DNA of 12,157 nt from DATGIQ01 sp035295665. GTDB lineage: Bacteria > Planctomycetota > Planctomycetia > Gemmatales > Gemmataceae. A program made the position numbers and the translations under genes. Location: assembly GCA_035295665.1 (NCBI GenBank), contig DATGIQ010000446.1, forward strand, positions 1-12,157, read 5' to 3'. Below the pieces are notes generated by a model. It saw nothing but the letters and a program-made list of their open reading frames with translations, was not told the origin of the DNA and ran no database searches. This document shows positions 1 through 7,542 of the stretch, piece by piece. Every line of letters starts with the position of its first letter. Positions within the stretch are counted from its first letter, which is position 1.

Positions 1-1
1 C

Positions 2-3000
2 AGCGGCGAAGACAGCAATGCTACTGGCGACTTCGATATCCTCGGGAAAGCGGGGGGCGGCAACTTGACCATTCAGAACACCAGCAACGGCAAGGTTGTG
101 GTCGATGGCAACCACCTCGACCGCGTCTTCGATATCAACCCGACGCCACTCTTCACAGCCAATCTGAACGGAGCGCAGCAGGTGCCGCCGACGAATTCGC
201 ATGCCACGGGGGCAGCCAGCATCCTGGTTAACTCCGGCCAGCAGACCATCACCTTCAGCGGCTCCTTCAGCGGACTGCAAGGTCAACCTACGGCCTTTGA
301 GCTGCACGAAGCCTCGGCGGGATCGACCGGCCCGCTGGCCAAGGATGCCAATGGAAACAACATCCAGTTGACCAACCTGCCGCATGCCACCAGCGGCACT
401 GCGGGAGCGCAGACGTTCTCGATTAACGGAACATTCCTGAACCAGCTGGTGGCGGGCAAATTCTACGTAGAGCTCTCCACGACTGCCTTTTCTAGCGGAG
501 AAATCCGCGGCCAGTTGGCGCCCGTAAGTCCGCCATTTACCGTGACCATGATGGGCTTCACCATCACGGGCGGTGCCACACCGGCAGCCGATCTTGGCCC
601 CGGTAGCGGCGGCGGCATCGAGGACCAGGGCAACGTCAATTTGACCCTGAACAACATGATCGTCACCGGCAATTCCGCGCACCATGACGGCGGCGGCATC
701 GCCATGTGGAATGTCAGCAACCTCTCCTGGACAATGACGCTCAACAATAGCACGATCAGCAACAATAATACGGGCCACGCCGGCGGTGGGATCTTTACCA
801 ATGGCACCGGCACGGTGGCGATTGGTGCCGGCAACGCCATCTCCGGAAATGTTGCCTACGACCAGGGCGGCGGCATCGAGCTTGACTCGATTGGGCCGGC
901 CAGCGCGAACCTGACCGTGGATGGCTCGGTGGTGAGCAACAACCAGGCGTTCTCCGTTATCGGGTACGGCGGCGGCATCGGCAACGATGGCAACGGCGTC
1001 GTCACGATCCGGAACAGCACCGTCCAGAACAACTCTGCCGGCACCACCGGCGGCGGCTTCGGCGACGCGCACGGCTTGGGCAGCCTGACCGTTCTCAACA
1101 GCTTCTTCACGAACAACACGGCCAGCGGGAACGGCGGCGGCATCGCCACGAGCGGCCCCAGCACGGCCATCACCAGCAGCGAGATTGACGGCAACGCAAG
1201 CGGCGGCAGCGGGGGCGGTATTTTTACCAAGGGAGCCACGCTCACGCTTCAGAATAGCACTCTCGCCAACAATAGTGCTGCGGCCGGCGGCGGCATCGAG
1301 ATCGATACGACCGGCCCCAACTCAACGATTACTGATACCACGATCACTGGCGACAGTGCCAAGACCAGCACGGCCGGCAGCGGCGGAGGCATTGATGCGG
1401 GCTCCGGATTCACGGGAAATCTGAAGCTGCTCAACGACACGATCAACGGTAACTCGGCCACGACGGGCGGTGGCGTCTTTTGGGCAGCTCAGTCTGGCTC
1501 GAACTTCAGCCTACAGAACACCATCCTCGCCAGGAACTTGGCCGGCACTGGGCCGGATGCCGTGGCCAAGAGCGCCTTCAGTGATCAGGGCGGCAATCTG
1601 ATTGGCGTCAGCGGCTCGGGCAGCGGTAACACCGGGTTCACGAGCTCGGCCACGCAAACAGGCACGGTTATCAATCCGCTCGACCCACGGCTGGGCCCGC
1701 TAGGCAACAACGGCGGCCCAACAGTCGGCGCGGGCGGTACGTCGATCACCCTGCAAACCGAGGCTCTCCTGTCGGGTAGTCCGGCCATCGGCAAGGGCAT
1801 CCTGAGTGGTGCCCCGGCCAATGATGAACGCGGTCTTCCCAGTGTGACCAACGGTACGATCAATGTGGGCGCCGTCAGCTTGATCCCGCAGTCGCCACCC
1901 AATTCGTCGCTGCCGGACGGGACGCTGCTGGTGAGTACTCTCCCTTCGCAGGGCTTTGCCAGTGGGGACCAGTCCGGCTTCCCCACTGGCATCCTTGGGG
2001 TCGATCTCCACACGGCCGCCCAAACCCCCATCTCCTCGGGTGGGCTTTTCGCGGTGCCCACGTACATCACGGAGGGTCCCAACCTGCAACTCTACGTCAC
2101 GGATTTGCAGGCTTTCGGGACCGGGGCCGTCCTCGCGATTGACCCGAACACCGGCGCCCAGCGCTTGATCGCCAAGGGCGGATTCATCAATGGTCCGAAC
2201 ACGTTGCTCTATCTGAACGGGTTTCTCTACGTAGCTAACGAGGGAGACGCCTCGGGTATGGTCCACAACATCGTCCGTGTCGATCCCAATACTGGTGCCC
2301 AGAAGCTCATTACCGATGGCAGCAATGGCGGGTTCATCGTTCCGGTCGGTATGGCCCAGGGTCCCGGAGACTCGATCTACATCGCCGATGAGCCCGGCCA
2401 GATCCAGGGAACCGATCTCGGCAAGGTTTGGCTTGTGAATCTCGACACCGGGCAGCAGACCCTCGTGAGCAGCAATAACAGCACCCAGGGCGTCCGGTTC
2501 AATCATCCGCAGGACATTGCCGTGGATGGCACCGGGAATCTCCTGGTGCTCAACGGAGGAAATAATGGCTTTTCGGGGGACGTGGTGCGGATCAATCCGC
2601 AAACGGGCGTACAGACGTTGGTCAGTTTTTTCTCGGGCTGGGATCACGGCGGTGTCGACGGCATTGAAGTCAACCGCGACGGCGTTATCTACGTCGGTGC
2701 CCTGAGCTATGGCAATGTCCCCGCCCGGATTTACGCGGTTGATCCGGTCACCGGCGCGCAAAGCATTGTCGCCGAGGGTGGGCAGTTGAGCGAGGTGGAA
2801 GGCATCCGGTTCTTCCACGTCACGGTCGGCGGCTCGGCGACGGTTGGCACCAGGGCCAAGTCGCCAATCGCCGGCCAAACGGTTGCGTGGATCGGGGGAG
2901 CGACCGGGAGTAGCTCCGGTGCCCCGGCGTGGCGAAATGATCAAGACGGTTTGAGCTACCAGCGGGGAGTTGCCAGTCTCAGCGGTTGGAGGGCTCGCCC

Positions 3001-3175
3001 GGAGCCCCGCTCCGACGCCCACGATCCCCTGTGGAGCACTTCTCAGCGCCGCTCCCTACGGCTTGGCCGCGCAAACCAGCGCACCGAAGCCGCCGGAGTG
3101 CGCGAGAGCGGAATCGAGCCGCTTGGGCTGACGGCGGGCAACGATGGGTTACCTCTTCATTTGCCGCCCCGATGA
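2..3175 (+). CDS. Large exported beta-helix / CHRD / beta-propeller protein (5'-truncated by the window edge)
   Basis: The frame is open back to base 2, so the true N-terminus lies outside the window; the TTG at 65 is only an internal codon. The opening residues (ATGDFDI, then VVVDGNHLDRVFDI) match the first turns of CSLREA/choice-of-anchor-type parallel beta-helix proteins. A CHRD domain follows (about 149-520). The helix then resumes with FTITGG and runs through about eleven rungs marked by GGGI or GGGF and N-S-T-I/V-x-x-N-S patterns (about 536-1560). Next comes a segment with LGPLGNNGGPT, GSPAIGKG and DERGLP (about 1670-1882), typical of choice-of-anchor Q tails. Six blades of about 45-50 residues, most with V-D-P-N-T-G-A-Q, form an NHL/SMP-30-like propeller (about 1916-2826). 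No catalytic residues are recognised. A surface or secreted adhesive or binding role is inference. The last 115 or so residues are Arg/Trp-rich, resemble no fold, and may reflect a frameshift. Confidence 0.88.
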   Translation, partial: SGEDSNATGDFDILGKAGGGNLTIQNTSNGKVVVDGNHLDRVFDINPTPLFTANLNGAQQVPPTNSHATGAASILVNSGQQTITFSGSFSGLQGQPTAFELHEASAGSTGPLAKDANGNNIQLTNLPHATSGTAGAQTFSINGTFLNQLVAGKFYVELSTTAFSSGEIRGQLAPVSPPFTVTMMGFTITGGATPAADLGPGSGGGIEDQGNVNLTLNNMIVTGNSAHHDGGGIAMWNVSNLSWTMTLNNSTISNNNTGHAGGGIFTNGTGTVAIGAGNAISGNVAYDQGGGIELDSIGPASANLTVDGSVVSNNQAFSVIGYGGGIGNDGNGVVTIRNSTVQNNSAGTTGGGFGDAHGLGSLTVLNSFFTNNTASGNGGGIATSGPSTAITSSEIDGNASGGSGGGIFTKGATLTLQNSTLANNSAAAGGGIEIDTTGPNSTITDTTITGDSAKTSTAGSGGGIDAGSGFTGNLKLLNDTINGNSATTGGGVFWAAQSGSNFSLQNTILARNLAGTGPDAVAKSAFSDQGGNLIGVSGSGSGNTGFTSSATQTGTVINPLDPRLGPLGNNGGPTVGAGGTSITLQTEALLSGSPAIGKGILSGAPANDERGLPSVTNGTINVGAVSLIPQSPPNSSLPDGTLLVSTLPSQGFASGDQSGFPTGILGVDLHTAAQTPISSGGLFAVPTYITEGPNLQLYVTDLQAFGTGAVLAIDPNTGAQRLIAKGGFINGPNTLLYLNGFLYVANEGDASGMVHNIVRVDPNTGAQKLITDGSNGGFIVPVGMAQGPGDSIYIADEPGQIQGTDLGKVWLVNLDTGQQTLVSSNNSTQGVRFNHPQDIAVDGTGNLLVLNGGNNGFSGDVVRINPQTGVQTLVSFFSGWDHGGVDGIEVNRDGVIYVGALSYGNVPARIYAVDPVTGAQSIVAEGGQLSEVEGIRFFHVTVGGSATVGTRAKSPIAGQTVAWIGGATGSSSGAPAWRNDQDGLSYQRGVASLSGWRARPEPRSDAHDPLWSTSQRRSLRLGRANQRTEAAGVRESGIEPLGLTAGNDGLPLHLPPR
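149..520 (+). other. CHRD domain embedded in the beta-helix protein
   Basis: The encoded segment starts FTANLNGAQQVPPTNSHATG and continues with alternating hydrophobic strands, a GLQG turn, a GSTGPLAKD loop, and ends GKFYVELSTTAFSSGEIRGQL. These landmarks (L-x-G-x-Q-x-V-P-P, then A-T-G, then Y-V-x-L-x-T, then G-E-I-R-G-Q-L) are the CHRD family signature. CHRD domains are known from chordin and from many bacterial exported proteins; their bacterial role is not settled. The domain is flanked on both sides by beta-helix sequence in the same frame, so it reads as an insertion between two turns rather than a terminal module. Confidence 0.85.
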
Positions 3176-3699
3176 GAGAGGTACCGATCCGCCGAGGCTT
3201 TCACTTCGGCGATGGCATCTTGCGCGGTGGCCCAGCCCAGGGGTTCAATAGTGACCCCTTCGAGCTGCTTGTAGGTGGCGAAAAAGTGTTCGACTTCGCG
3301 CAGGAAATGGGACGGCGCGTCACGGAGGTTGCAGTATTCTGCAAAGAGCGGATCCGTGTTCGGCACACCCAGGATCTTGAAATCGTTGACCCCGCGGTCG
3401 CGCATGCGGAAAAGACCGATCACGCGGGCCTCGATCAGGCAGCCACTGAACGTCGGCTCATTGACCATCACGAGGATGTCCAGGGCGTCGCCATCCTCCG
3501 CCAATGTCTGTGGGATGAAGCCATAGTCGCCGGGATAATGGCTCGATGAGTATAGAAAACGATCCAGCCGGATGAGACCCGTTTTCTTGTCGACTTCGAA
3601 CTTGCTCCGGCGTCCCTTCGGAATCTCGACAATTGCATTCACGACCGACGGGAGCCCTTCCCCAGGCGGGATGTCCACATAGCTCGGACGTTCGGACAT
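3157..3699 (-). CDS. ppa: Inorganic pyrophosphatase, family I
   Basis: The protein hydrolyses pyrophosphate to two phosphates in the cytoplasm, pulling biosynthetic reactions forward. It is 180 aa, a normal length for bacterial family I enzymes. Active-site residues are all placed as in the family: E25, K29 and R31 in VEIPKGRRSKFE, R47 in DRF, Y55 and Y59 in YPGDY, metal-binding D69/D71/D74 in EDGDALD, D101/D106/K108 in RDRGVNDFK, and Y143/K144 near the C-terminus. The family signature usually has P or E where A72 sits, a conservative variation. The ATG start is supported by AAGAGG upstream with about 6 nt spacing on the minus strand. The gene is transcribed towards the beta-helix gene and the two 3' ends overlap by 19 bp. 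It is divergent from the isomerase-like gene at 3916. Confidence 0.97.
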   Translation of the reverse strand: MSERPSYVDIPPGEGLPSVVNAIVEIPKGRRSKFEVDKKTGLIRLDRFLYSSSHYPGDYGFIPQTLAEDGDALDILVMVNEPTFSGCLIEARVIGLFRMRDRGVNDFKILGVPNTDPLFAEYCNLRDAPSHFLREVEHFFATYKQLEGVTIEPLGWATAQDAIAEVKASADRYLSHRGGK

Positions 3700-3915
3700 G
3701 AGATACCTCTTGTGTTGTGGCGCGTCGCCGGTTCGGTTTCCGCGCCAATTCCGGCGCGGCCGGCAACGCCGCTTCCCTTCTCGATTGTAACCGCGCCGGC
3801 GGTCCGTGCGGTTTCCTTACCAGGAAAATTAGGCGGCATTCCTCCGCGGCTTACGATAGAATCAGGCACAGCTTCTTCCACTTGAACGGGATCGCTTCCA
3901 GACGGGGAGTTCACC
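3700..3915. promoter_or_regulatory. Divergent intergenic region between ppa and the TIM-barrel gene, with two small hairpins
   Basis: These 216 bp must hold the 5' control regions of both flanking genes. Two short perfect inverted repeats are visible: CCGCGCC / GGCGCGG (3740-3746 and 3753-3759, 6-nt loop), lying about 40 nt upstream of the ppa start, and TTTCCT / AGGAAA (3812-3817 and 3822-3827, 4-nt loop). TAGAAT at 3857-3862 resembles a -10 element for the + strand gene, but no convincing -35 box lies at the right distance, so no promoter is called precisely. Confidence 0.4.
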
Positions 3916-4791
3916 ATGAGAGATTCGATGAACCGGCGGGATTTTTTGGCTATTGGCGGTGGCACGCTGGCCGCGGCCGCTCTTGCCGCGGCCGACGGCC
4001 CGGCGCGGAAACGGCCGCTCCAGAAAGCCATCATGTACGCCACAATTGGCTACAAGGGTTCGGTGCTGGAAAAGTTCCGGGCGATCCGTGCCGCCGCTTT
4101 CGAAGGGGTCGAGCCCATGAGCCACATGAACCAGGACGAGGTCCTCAAGGCATTGGAGGAAACCGGACTCAAGGCCGCCAGCGTGTGCTGCAATACGCAT
4201 TGGACCAAACCGCTCTCGCATCCCGATCCGCAGGCGCGGCGGGAGGGACTGGAGGGCTTGCTCCAGGCGCTCAAGGACGCCAATCGCTACGGGGCCACCT
4301 CTGTGCTGCTGGTCCCCGGAGTCGTCAAGGACGGTGTCACCTACGACGAGTGCTTCCAGCGCTCCGTGGCCGAAATCCGCAAAGCGGTTCCCTCGGCCGA
4401 GGAGCTGGGCGTCAAGATTGCTATCGAAAATGTCTGGAATAACTTCATCACCAGGCCCGACCAGGCCAAGGCGTTCCTCGACGAAATCAACAGCCCGCAG
4501 GTCGGCTGGCACTTCGACATCGGAAACGCAGTCCGCTTCAGTCCGCCGGAAATGTGGATCCCGGTGCTCGGCAAGCGGATCGTCAAGCTGCACATCAAGG
4601 AGTACAGTCGGTTCCAGCAGTTCAAGGTCCACTTCTTCGAAGGGGACAACAATTGGCCGGCCATCATGAAGGCCCTCGATGCGGTCGGCTACCAGGGCTG
4701 GGGGATTTCCGAGCAGCCCGGTGACCAGGCAGCCAACGCCGCTAACCTGAAAGACCTTTCCGAACGCATGGATCGAGTGTTCGCGAGCTGA
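3916..4791 (+). CDS. Tat-exported sugar phosphate isomerase/epimerase-like TIM-barrel protein
   Basis: The N-terminus carries a twin-arginine signal: NRRDFLAIGG (residues 6-15) followed by an Ala-rich hydrophobic stretch to about residue 26. The mature part is a xylose-isomerase-like (AP endonuclease 2) TIM barrel of about 260 residues. Likely metal ligands are E171 (AIENVWNNF), D201 (WHFDIGN), H226 (KLHIKEY) and E266 (GISEQPG), in the order and spacing of this superfamily. The substrate cannot be read from sequence; keto-sugar or polyol isomerisation or epimerisation is the family-level guess. The ATG at 3916 has GGGAG about 7 nt upstream; the internal ATG at 3928 would also keep the RR motif but lacks a comparable ribosome site. 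Export suggests action on sugars in the periplasm. A long inverted repeat separates it from the next gene. Confidence 0.9.
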   Translation: MRDSMNRRDFLAIGGGTLAAAALAAADGPARKRPLQKAIMYATIGYKGSVLEKFRAIRAAAFEGVEPMSHMNQDEVLKALEETGLKAASVCCNTHWTKPLSHPDPQARREGLEGLLQALKDANRYGATSVLLVPGVVKDGVTYDECFQRSVAEIRKAVPSAEELGVKIAIENVWNNFITRPDQAKAFLDEINSPQVGWHFDIGNAVRFSPPEMWIPVLGKRIVKLHIKEYSRFQQFKVHFFEGDNNWPAIMKALDAVGYQGWGISEQPGDQAANAANLKDLSERMDRVFAS

Positions 4792-4793
4792 GA

Positions 4794-4857
4794 TGCGGTG
4801 CGCAAACGGTGTCTAGAACTTTGCTTGGAGAGTTCCAGACACTGTTTGCGCACCGAT
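4794..4857. repeat. Long imperfect inverted repeat (hairpin) between two co-directional genes
   Basis: The left arm runs 4796-4822 and the right arm 4829-4855. GGTGCGCAAAC and GTGTCT on the left pair with AGACAC and GTTTGCGCACC on the right, with a further GAACT/AGTTC block inside. Over 27 positions there is one A/C mismatch (4817/4834) and two G-U wobbles; the loop is 6 nt (4823-4828). It begins just after the stop codon of the isomerase-like gene and ends 6 bp before the ribosome site of the next gene. It has no T-tract, so it is not a classical intrinsic terminator. It could be an mRNA-processing or attenuation hairpin, or one copy of a dispersed palindromic or MITE-like repeat. Confidence 0.85.
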
Positions 4858-4860
4858 TAC

Positions 4861-4865
4861 GGAGG
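4861..4865 (+). promoter_or_regulatory. Ribosome binding site that sets the MDR gene start
   Basis: GGAGG lies 6 nt before the ATG at 4872. It rules out the in-frame TTG at 4809, which falls inside the inverted repeat and would add 21 residues not expected in the family. Confidence 0.85.
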
Positions 4866-4871
4866 TGGATC

Positions 4872-5879
4872 ATGAAAGTGTTCGAGCTACGGGCCTTCGG
4901 CGCGGATTCGTTGACCCTGACCGAGCGGCCGGAGCCAAAACCGGGGCCGGGGCAGGTCCTTCTTCAGATGCGGGCCTTTTCCCTGAACTACCGCGATTTG
5001 ATGGTCGTCCAGGGAATTTACAATCCGAAGCAGCGTTTGCCCTTGGTTCCCCTCTCCGACGGCGTCGGCAAGGTGGTGGCGACCGGGGCAGGCGTGAACC
5101 GGGTCAAGGTCGGTGATCGCGTGGCCGGCATCTTTATGCAGAAATGGCTCAGCGGCGAAATCAGCGAAGAGAAAGCTCGCTCTTCCCTAGGCGCGCAGGC
5201 CGAAGGGGTGCTGGCGGAGTATGTCGTGCTGGACCAGGACGGCGTCGTTACGGTCCCCGAGCACCTCTCCGATGAAGAGGCGGCAACACTTCCCTGTGCG
5301 GCGGTCACGGCCTGGCACGCGCTCGTCTCCGAGCATGGAGTGAAGCCCGGCGATACGGTGCTGATTCTTGGCACGGGTGGCGTTTCGCTGTTTGCGTTGC
5401 AATTTTCCCGGTTGGCGGGGGCACGGGTCATTGCCACGTCCAGCAGCAAGGCCAAGCTGGAGCGGGTGCAGCAGCTTGGCGCCTCCGATGGCATTAACTA
5501 CCGGGACAACCCCGAGTGGGACAAAGCGGTCCGCACGCTGACCGGTGGTCTGGGTGTCGATCATGTCGTCGAGGTGGGCGGTGCCGGTACTCTGCCGCAA
5601 TCGCTCCGCGCGGTGCGTATGGGCGGACGCATCAGCCTGATCGGGGTGCTGGCAGGAGGAGCCGGCTCGGTGAATCCGCTCCCGATCTTGATGAAAAACG
5701 TCCGCGTCCAGGGGATTTATGTCGGCTCGCGCGAAATGTTTGAAGCGATGAACCGTGCGATCGCCCTGCACCAGATGCATCCCGTGGTGGACCGCGTGTT
5801 TGCCTTCGAAGAGATTCGGGAGGCCCTGCGCACCATGGAAAGTGCCGGGCACTTCGGCAAGATCTGTCTCCGCATCTAA
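4872..5879 (+). CDS. Zinc-independent MDR alcohol dehydrogenase / quinone-oxidoreductase-like enzyme
   Basis: The 335-aa protein is a medium-chain dehydrogenase/reductase. Residues 1 to about 120 form the GroES-like catalytic domain (FSLNYRDL at 37-43, PLSDGVGKV, GDRVAG). Residues from about 125 form the NAD(P)-binding Rossmann domain with GTGGVS (167-172), then a strand and TSSSKAK, which resembles an NADP-binding region. The position that holds the catalytic zinc Cys in true alcohol dehydrogenases is Asn39 here, and no structural four-Cys lobe is present, so it belongs to the zinc-free branch. It probably catalyses NAD(P)H-dependent reduction or oxidation of an unknown small substrate in the cytoplasm. 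The downstream gap to the next gene is only 27 bp, suggesting cotranscription. Confidence 0.93.
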   Translation: MKVFELRAFGADSLTLTERPEPKPGPGQVLLQMRAFSLNYRDLMVVQGIYNPKQRLPLVPLSDGVGKVVATGAGVNRVKVGDRVAGIFMQKWLSGEISEEKARSSLGAQAEGVLAEYVVLDQDGVVTVPEHLSDEEAATLPCAAVTAWHALVSEHGVKPGDTVLILGTGGVSLFALQFSRLAGARVIATSSSKAKLERVQQLGASDGINYRDNPEWDKAVRTLTGGLGVDHVVEVGGAGTLPQSLRAVRMGGRISLIGVLAGGAGSVNPLPILMKNVRVQGIYVGSREMFEAMNRAIALHQMHPVVDRVFAFEEIREALRTMESAGHFGKICLRI

Positions 5880-5892
5880 ATTCATCATTCGC

Positions 5893-5897
5893 GAAGG
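5893..5897 (+). promoter_or_regulatory. Ribosome binding site favouring the ATG at 5907
   Basis: GAAGG directly abuts the ATG at 5898 (no spacer) but lies 9 nt before the in-frame ATG at 5907. The second ATG is therefore the better start; the two choices differ by three residues. Confidence 0.6.
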
Positions 5898-5906
5898 ATG
5901 CCAGCG

Positions 5907-7514
5907 ATGCATCGAATCGTTTTCGGACCTTGCCCAAGGTTGCCCCACAGCGGCGCGGCCCGAAAACGCGCCCGCAGGGCGATGGCCTGCGAACCCTTGG
6001 AGGACCGCTATCTCTTGAATGGCGGTCCGTTTGCCATCGGCGGAGATGCGCGCGTGCACCCCGATGATTTTCGCATTACCGTGTTCGCGCAAAACCTGAA
6101 CTATCCCTACAGCATGCAGCCGCTGGCCGACGGTTCCTTGTTGGTGGGCATTAGCCGGCCACACGGGACCAGCTACTTCGATTCGGTGGGGGAATTGCTC
6201 CGCCTGACCGATGCGGATGACGACGGCGTGGCCGATGGGCCGGGGACGGTCTTGTTCGATGGCTTGCCCGGTGCCGTGACCTCCGTCCGCCAAGCTGGCT
6301 CGCTCATTTTCGTGACCAGTGGGCAGGCGCGCACCGCCATCTCGGTTCTCCGCGCCGGCCCCACGCCGGCGGACCCGCTTGCCTTCGTCGGCAGCATCCA
6401 CTTTGCCTTTCCTTCGCCGTGGGAGCATATCAGCTACGCCTCGGCGGTTCGCGATAATCCGGACCAGCCGGACGACTACGACCTGTTTTTCAACGTCGGC
6501 TCACGCGAAAACTTTGCCCAGTCCACCGACCAGGTTTCGCTGAGCGGGCTGGTGAACGACTCTGTCAACGGCGACGCAATCTACAAAGTAACGGTCCATG
6601 ACACGGGCATCCTTCCCGTCTTCTACGGGCTCCAGCAGATCGCCACCGGCTTGCGCAATGCGGCCGGGATCGCGGTTCAACCGGCGACCGGCGACCTTTA
6701 CTTCGAAGACAACGGGATCGATGGTCGTTCGGATGCGGATGAACCGACCAGCGCCGACGAGATCAACCACATCGCCGCCGCGGACATCGGGACGTCCGTG
6801 TTCAACTTCGGCTTCCCCAATGACTACATCGAATATCGCACAGGGCGGCGGATCGGCAGCGGTGGCACTCCACCGCTCGTCGCCTTCCAGCCGTTTCCCG
6901 ATCCGCTCAACGGCTCCGAGAGTGAAGGGCCGGCGGAAATTGCCTTCGCCCCGCCGGGATTTCCGGATGGCTTGAACAACGGAATCTTCGTCGGGTTTCA
7001 TGGCCGATTCAATTTTGGCGGCCTGTTCAATGAGGAAAACCCGGTCGTCTACTACGATCTGGGCACGGGGGCGTATTTTCATTTCATCGAGAACGATGAA
7101 CCGGCCATCGGCCATCTCGATACGATGGCGGTGACCCAGGATGCGCTGTTTCTCGCCGATGTTTCCTCCACCGGTTCGATGGATTATGGGGCCGGCAGCG
7201 GGGTGATCTACGAAATCAAGGCGGTCAGCCGCCAAGCCGCGCTCCCGCCAAACGACCAACCGGCGGGAGAGATCAGCATGCTCCTTCGGGATAAGGTGTT
7301 CGCAACCTTGGCATCCCGCCCGTCACCGCCGGAAATCAGGGACCGGGGCCCCCTTCTCCAACAAGACGTGCCCCTGCTCCAAGCGGAGCACACGGGCCGC
7401 CGGATGCCCCCAGATACACTGCTGGGCCTCATGGCGGCGAAAAAACAGCATCTGGTCCTGGAACCGGAGAAAACGGAGGAACTCGGGATCCTTCGTCTGA
7501 ACGACCTGACGTGA
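5907..7514 (+). CDS. Exported PQQ-dependent sugar dehydrogenase-like beta-propeller protein with planctomycete LEPLEDR motif
   Basis: The 535-aa protein begins with a basic stretch (ARKRARRA) followed by CEPLEDRYLL (residues 28-37), the N-terminal motif typical of planctomycete exported proteins. From about residue 54 to 440 it resembles the soluble quinoprotein glucose/sorbosone dehydrogenase propeller: FAQNLNYPYSMQPLADGSLLV opens blade one in two adjoining pieces, LFFNVGSREN (193-202), GLRNAAGIAVQPATGDLYF (248-266), EDNGIDG (267-273), DEINHI (284-289) and FNFGFP (299-304) follow in family order. The HxAPLG-like segment seen in many relatives appears as EGPAEIAF, so PQQ binding or catalysis is uncertain. 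The last 95 or so residues are charged and Pro-rich with no recognised fold. It lies 27 bp after the MDR gene and 28 bp before the VCBS gene. Confidence 0.85.
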   Translation: MHRIVFGPCPRLPHSGAARKRARRAMACEPLEDRYLLNGGPFAIGGDARVHPDDFRITVFAQNLNYPYSMQPLADGSLLVGISRPHGTSYFDSVGELLRLTDADDDGVADGPGTVLFDGLPGAVTSVRQAGSLIFVTSGQARTAISVLRAGPTPADPLAFVGSIHFAFPSPWEHISYASAVRDNPDQPDDYDLFFNVGSRENFAQSTDQVSLSGLVNDSVNGDAIYKVTVHDTGILPVFYGLQQIATGLRNAAGIAVQPATGDLYFEDNGIDGRSDADEPTSADEINHIAAADIGTSVFNFGFPNDYIEYRTGRRIGSGGTPPLVAFQPFPDPLNGSESEGPAEIAFAPPGFPDGLNNGIFVGFHGRFNFGGLFNEENPVVYYDLGTGAYFHFIENDEPAIGHLDTMAVTQDALFLADVSSTGSMDYGAGSGVIYEIKAVSRQAALPPNDQPAGEISMLLRDKVFATLASRPSPPEIRDRGPLLQQDVPLLQAEHTGRRMPPDTLLGLMAAKKQHLVLEPEKTEELGILRLNDLT

Positions 7515-7542
7515 TGCCGACTTTGCATCGAGGAGCCGTACG

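Noticed and set aside
600..1480. Recurrent GGCGGCGGCATC words resembling a short-repeat array
   Set aside because: Spacing is irregular, the words are in frame and encode the GGGI turn of each beta-helix rung; this is protein repetition, not a CRISPR array or a non-coding repeat.
1700..3022. A 440-codon open frame on the minus strand within the beta-helix/propeller gene
   Set aside because: It is a mirror of the strongly biased + strand frame. Its translation is charged and low in structure, with no family resemblance, while the + strand frame encodes clear domains.
4809..4871. Upstream TTG start for the MDR oxidoreductase
   Set aside because: It lies in the inverted repeat and has no ribosome site, whereas the ATG at 4872 has a good GGAGG and gives the normal family N-terminus.
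5187..6428. A 413-codon open frame on the minus strand
   Set aside because: It spans two well-supported + strand genes and their junction and shows no recognisable domain; it results from GC-rich codon use.
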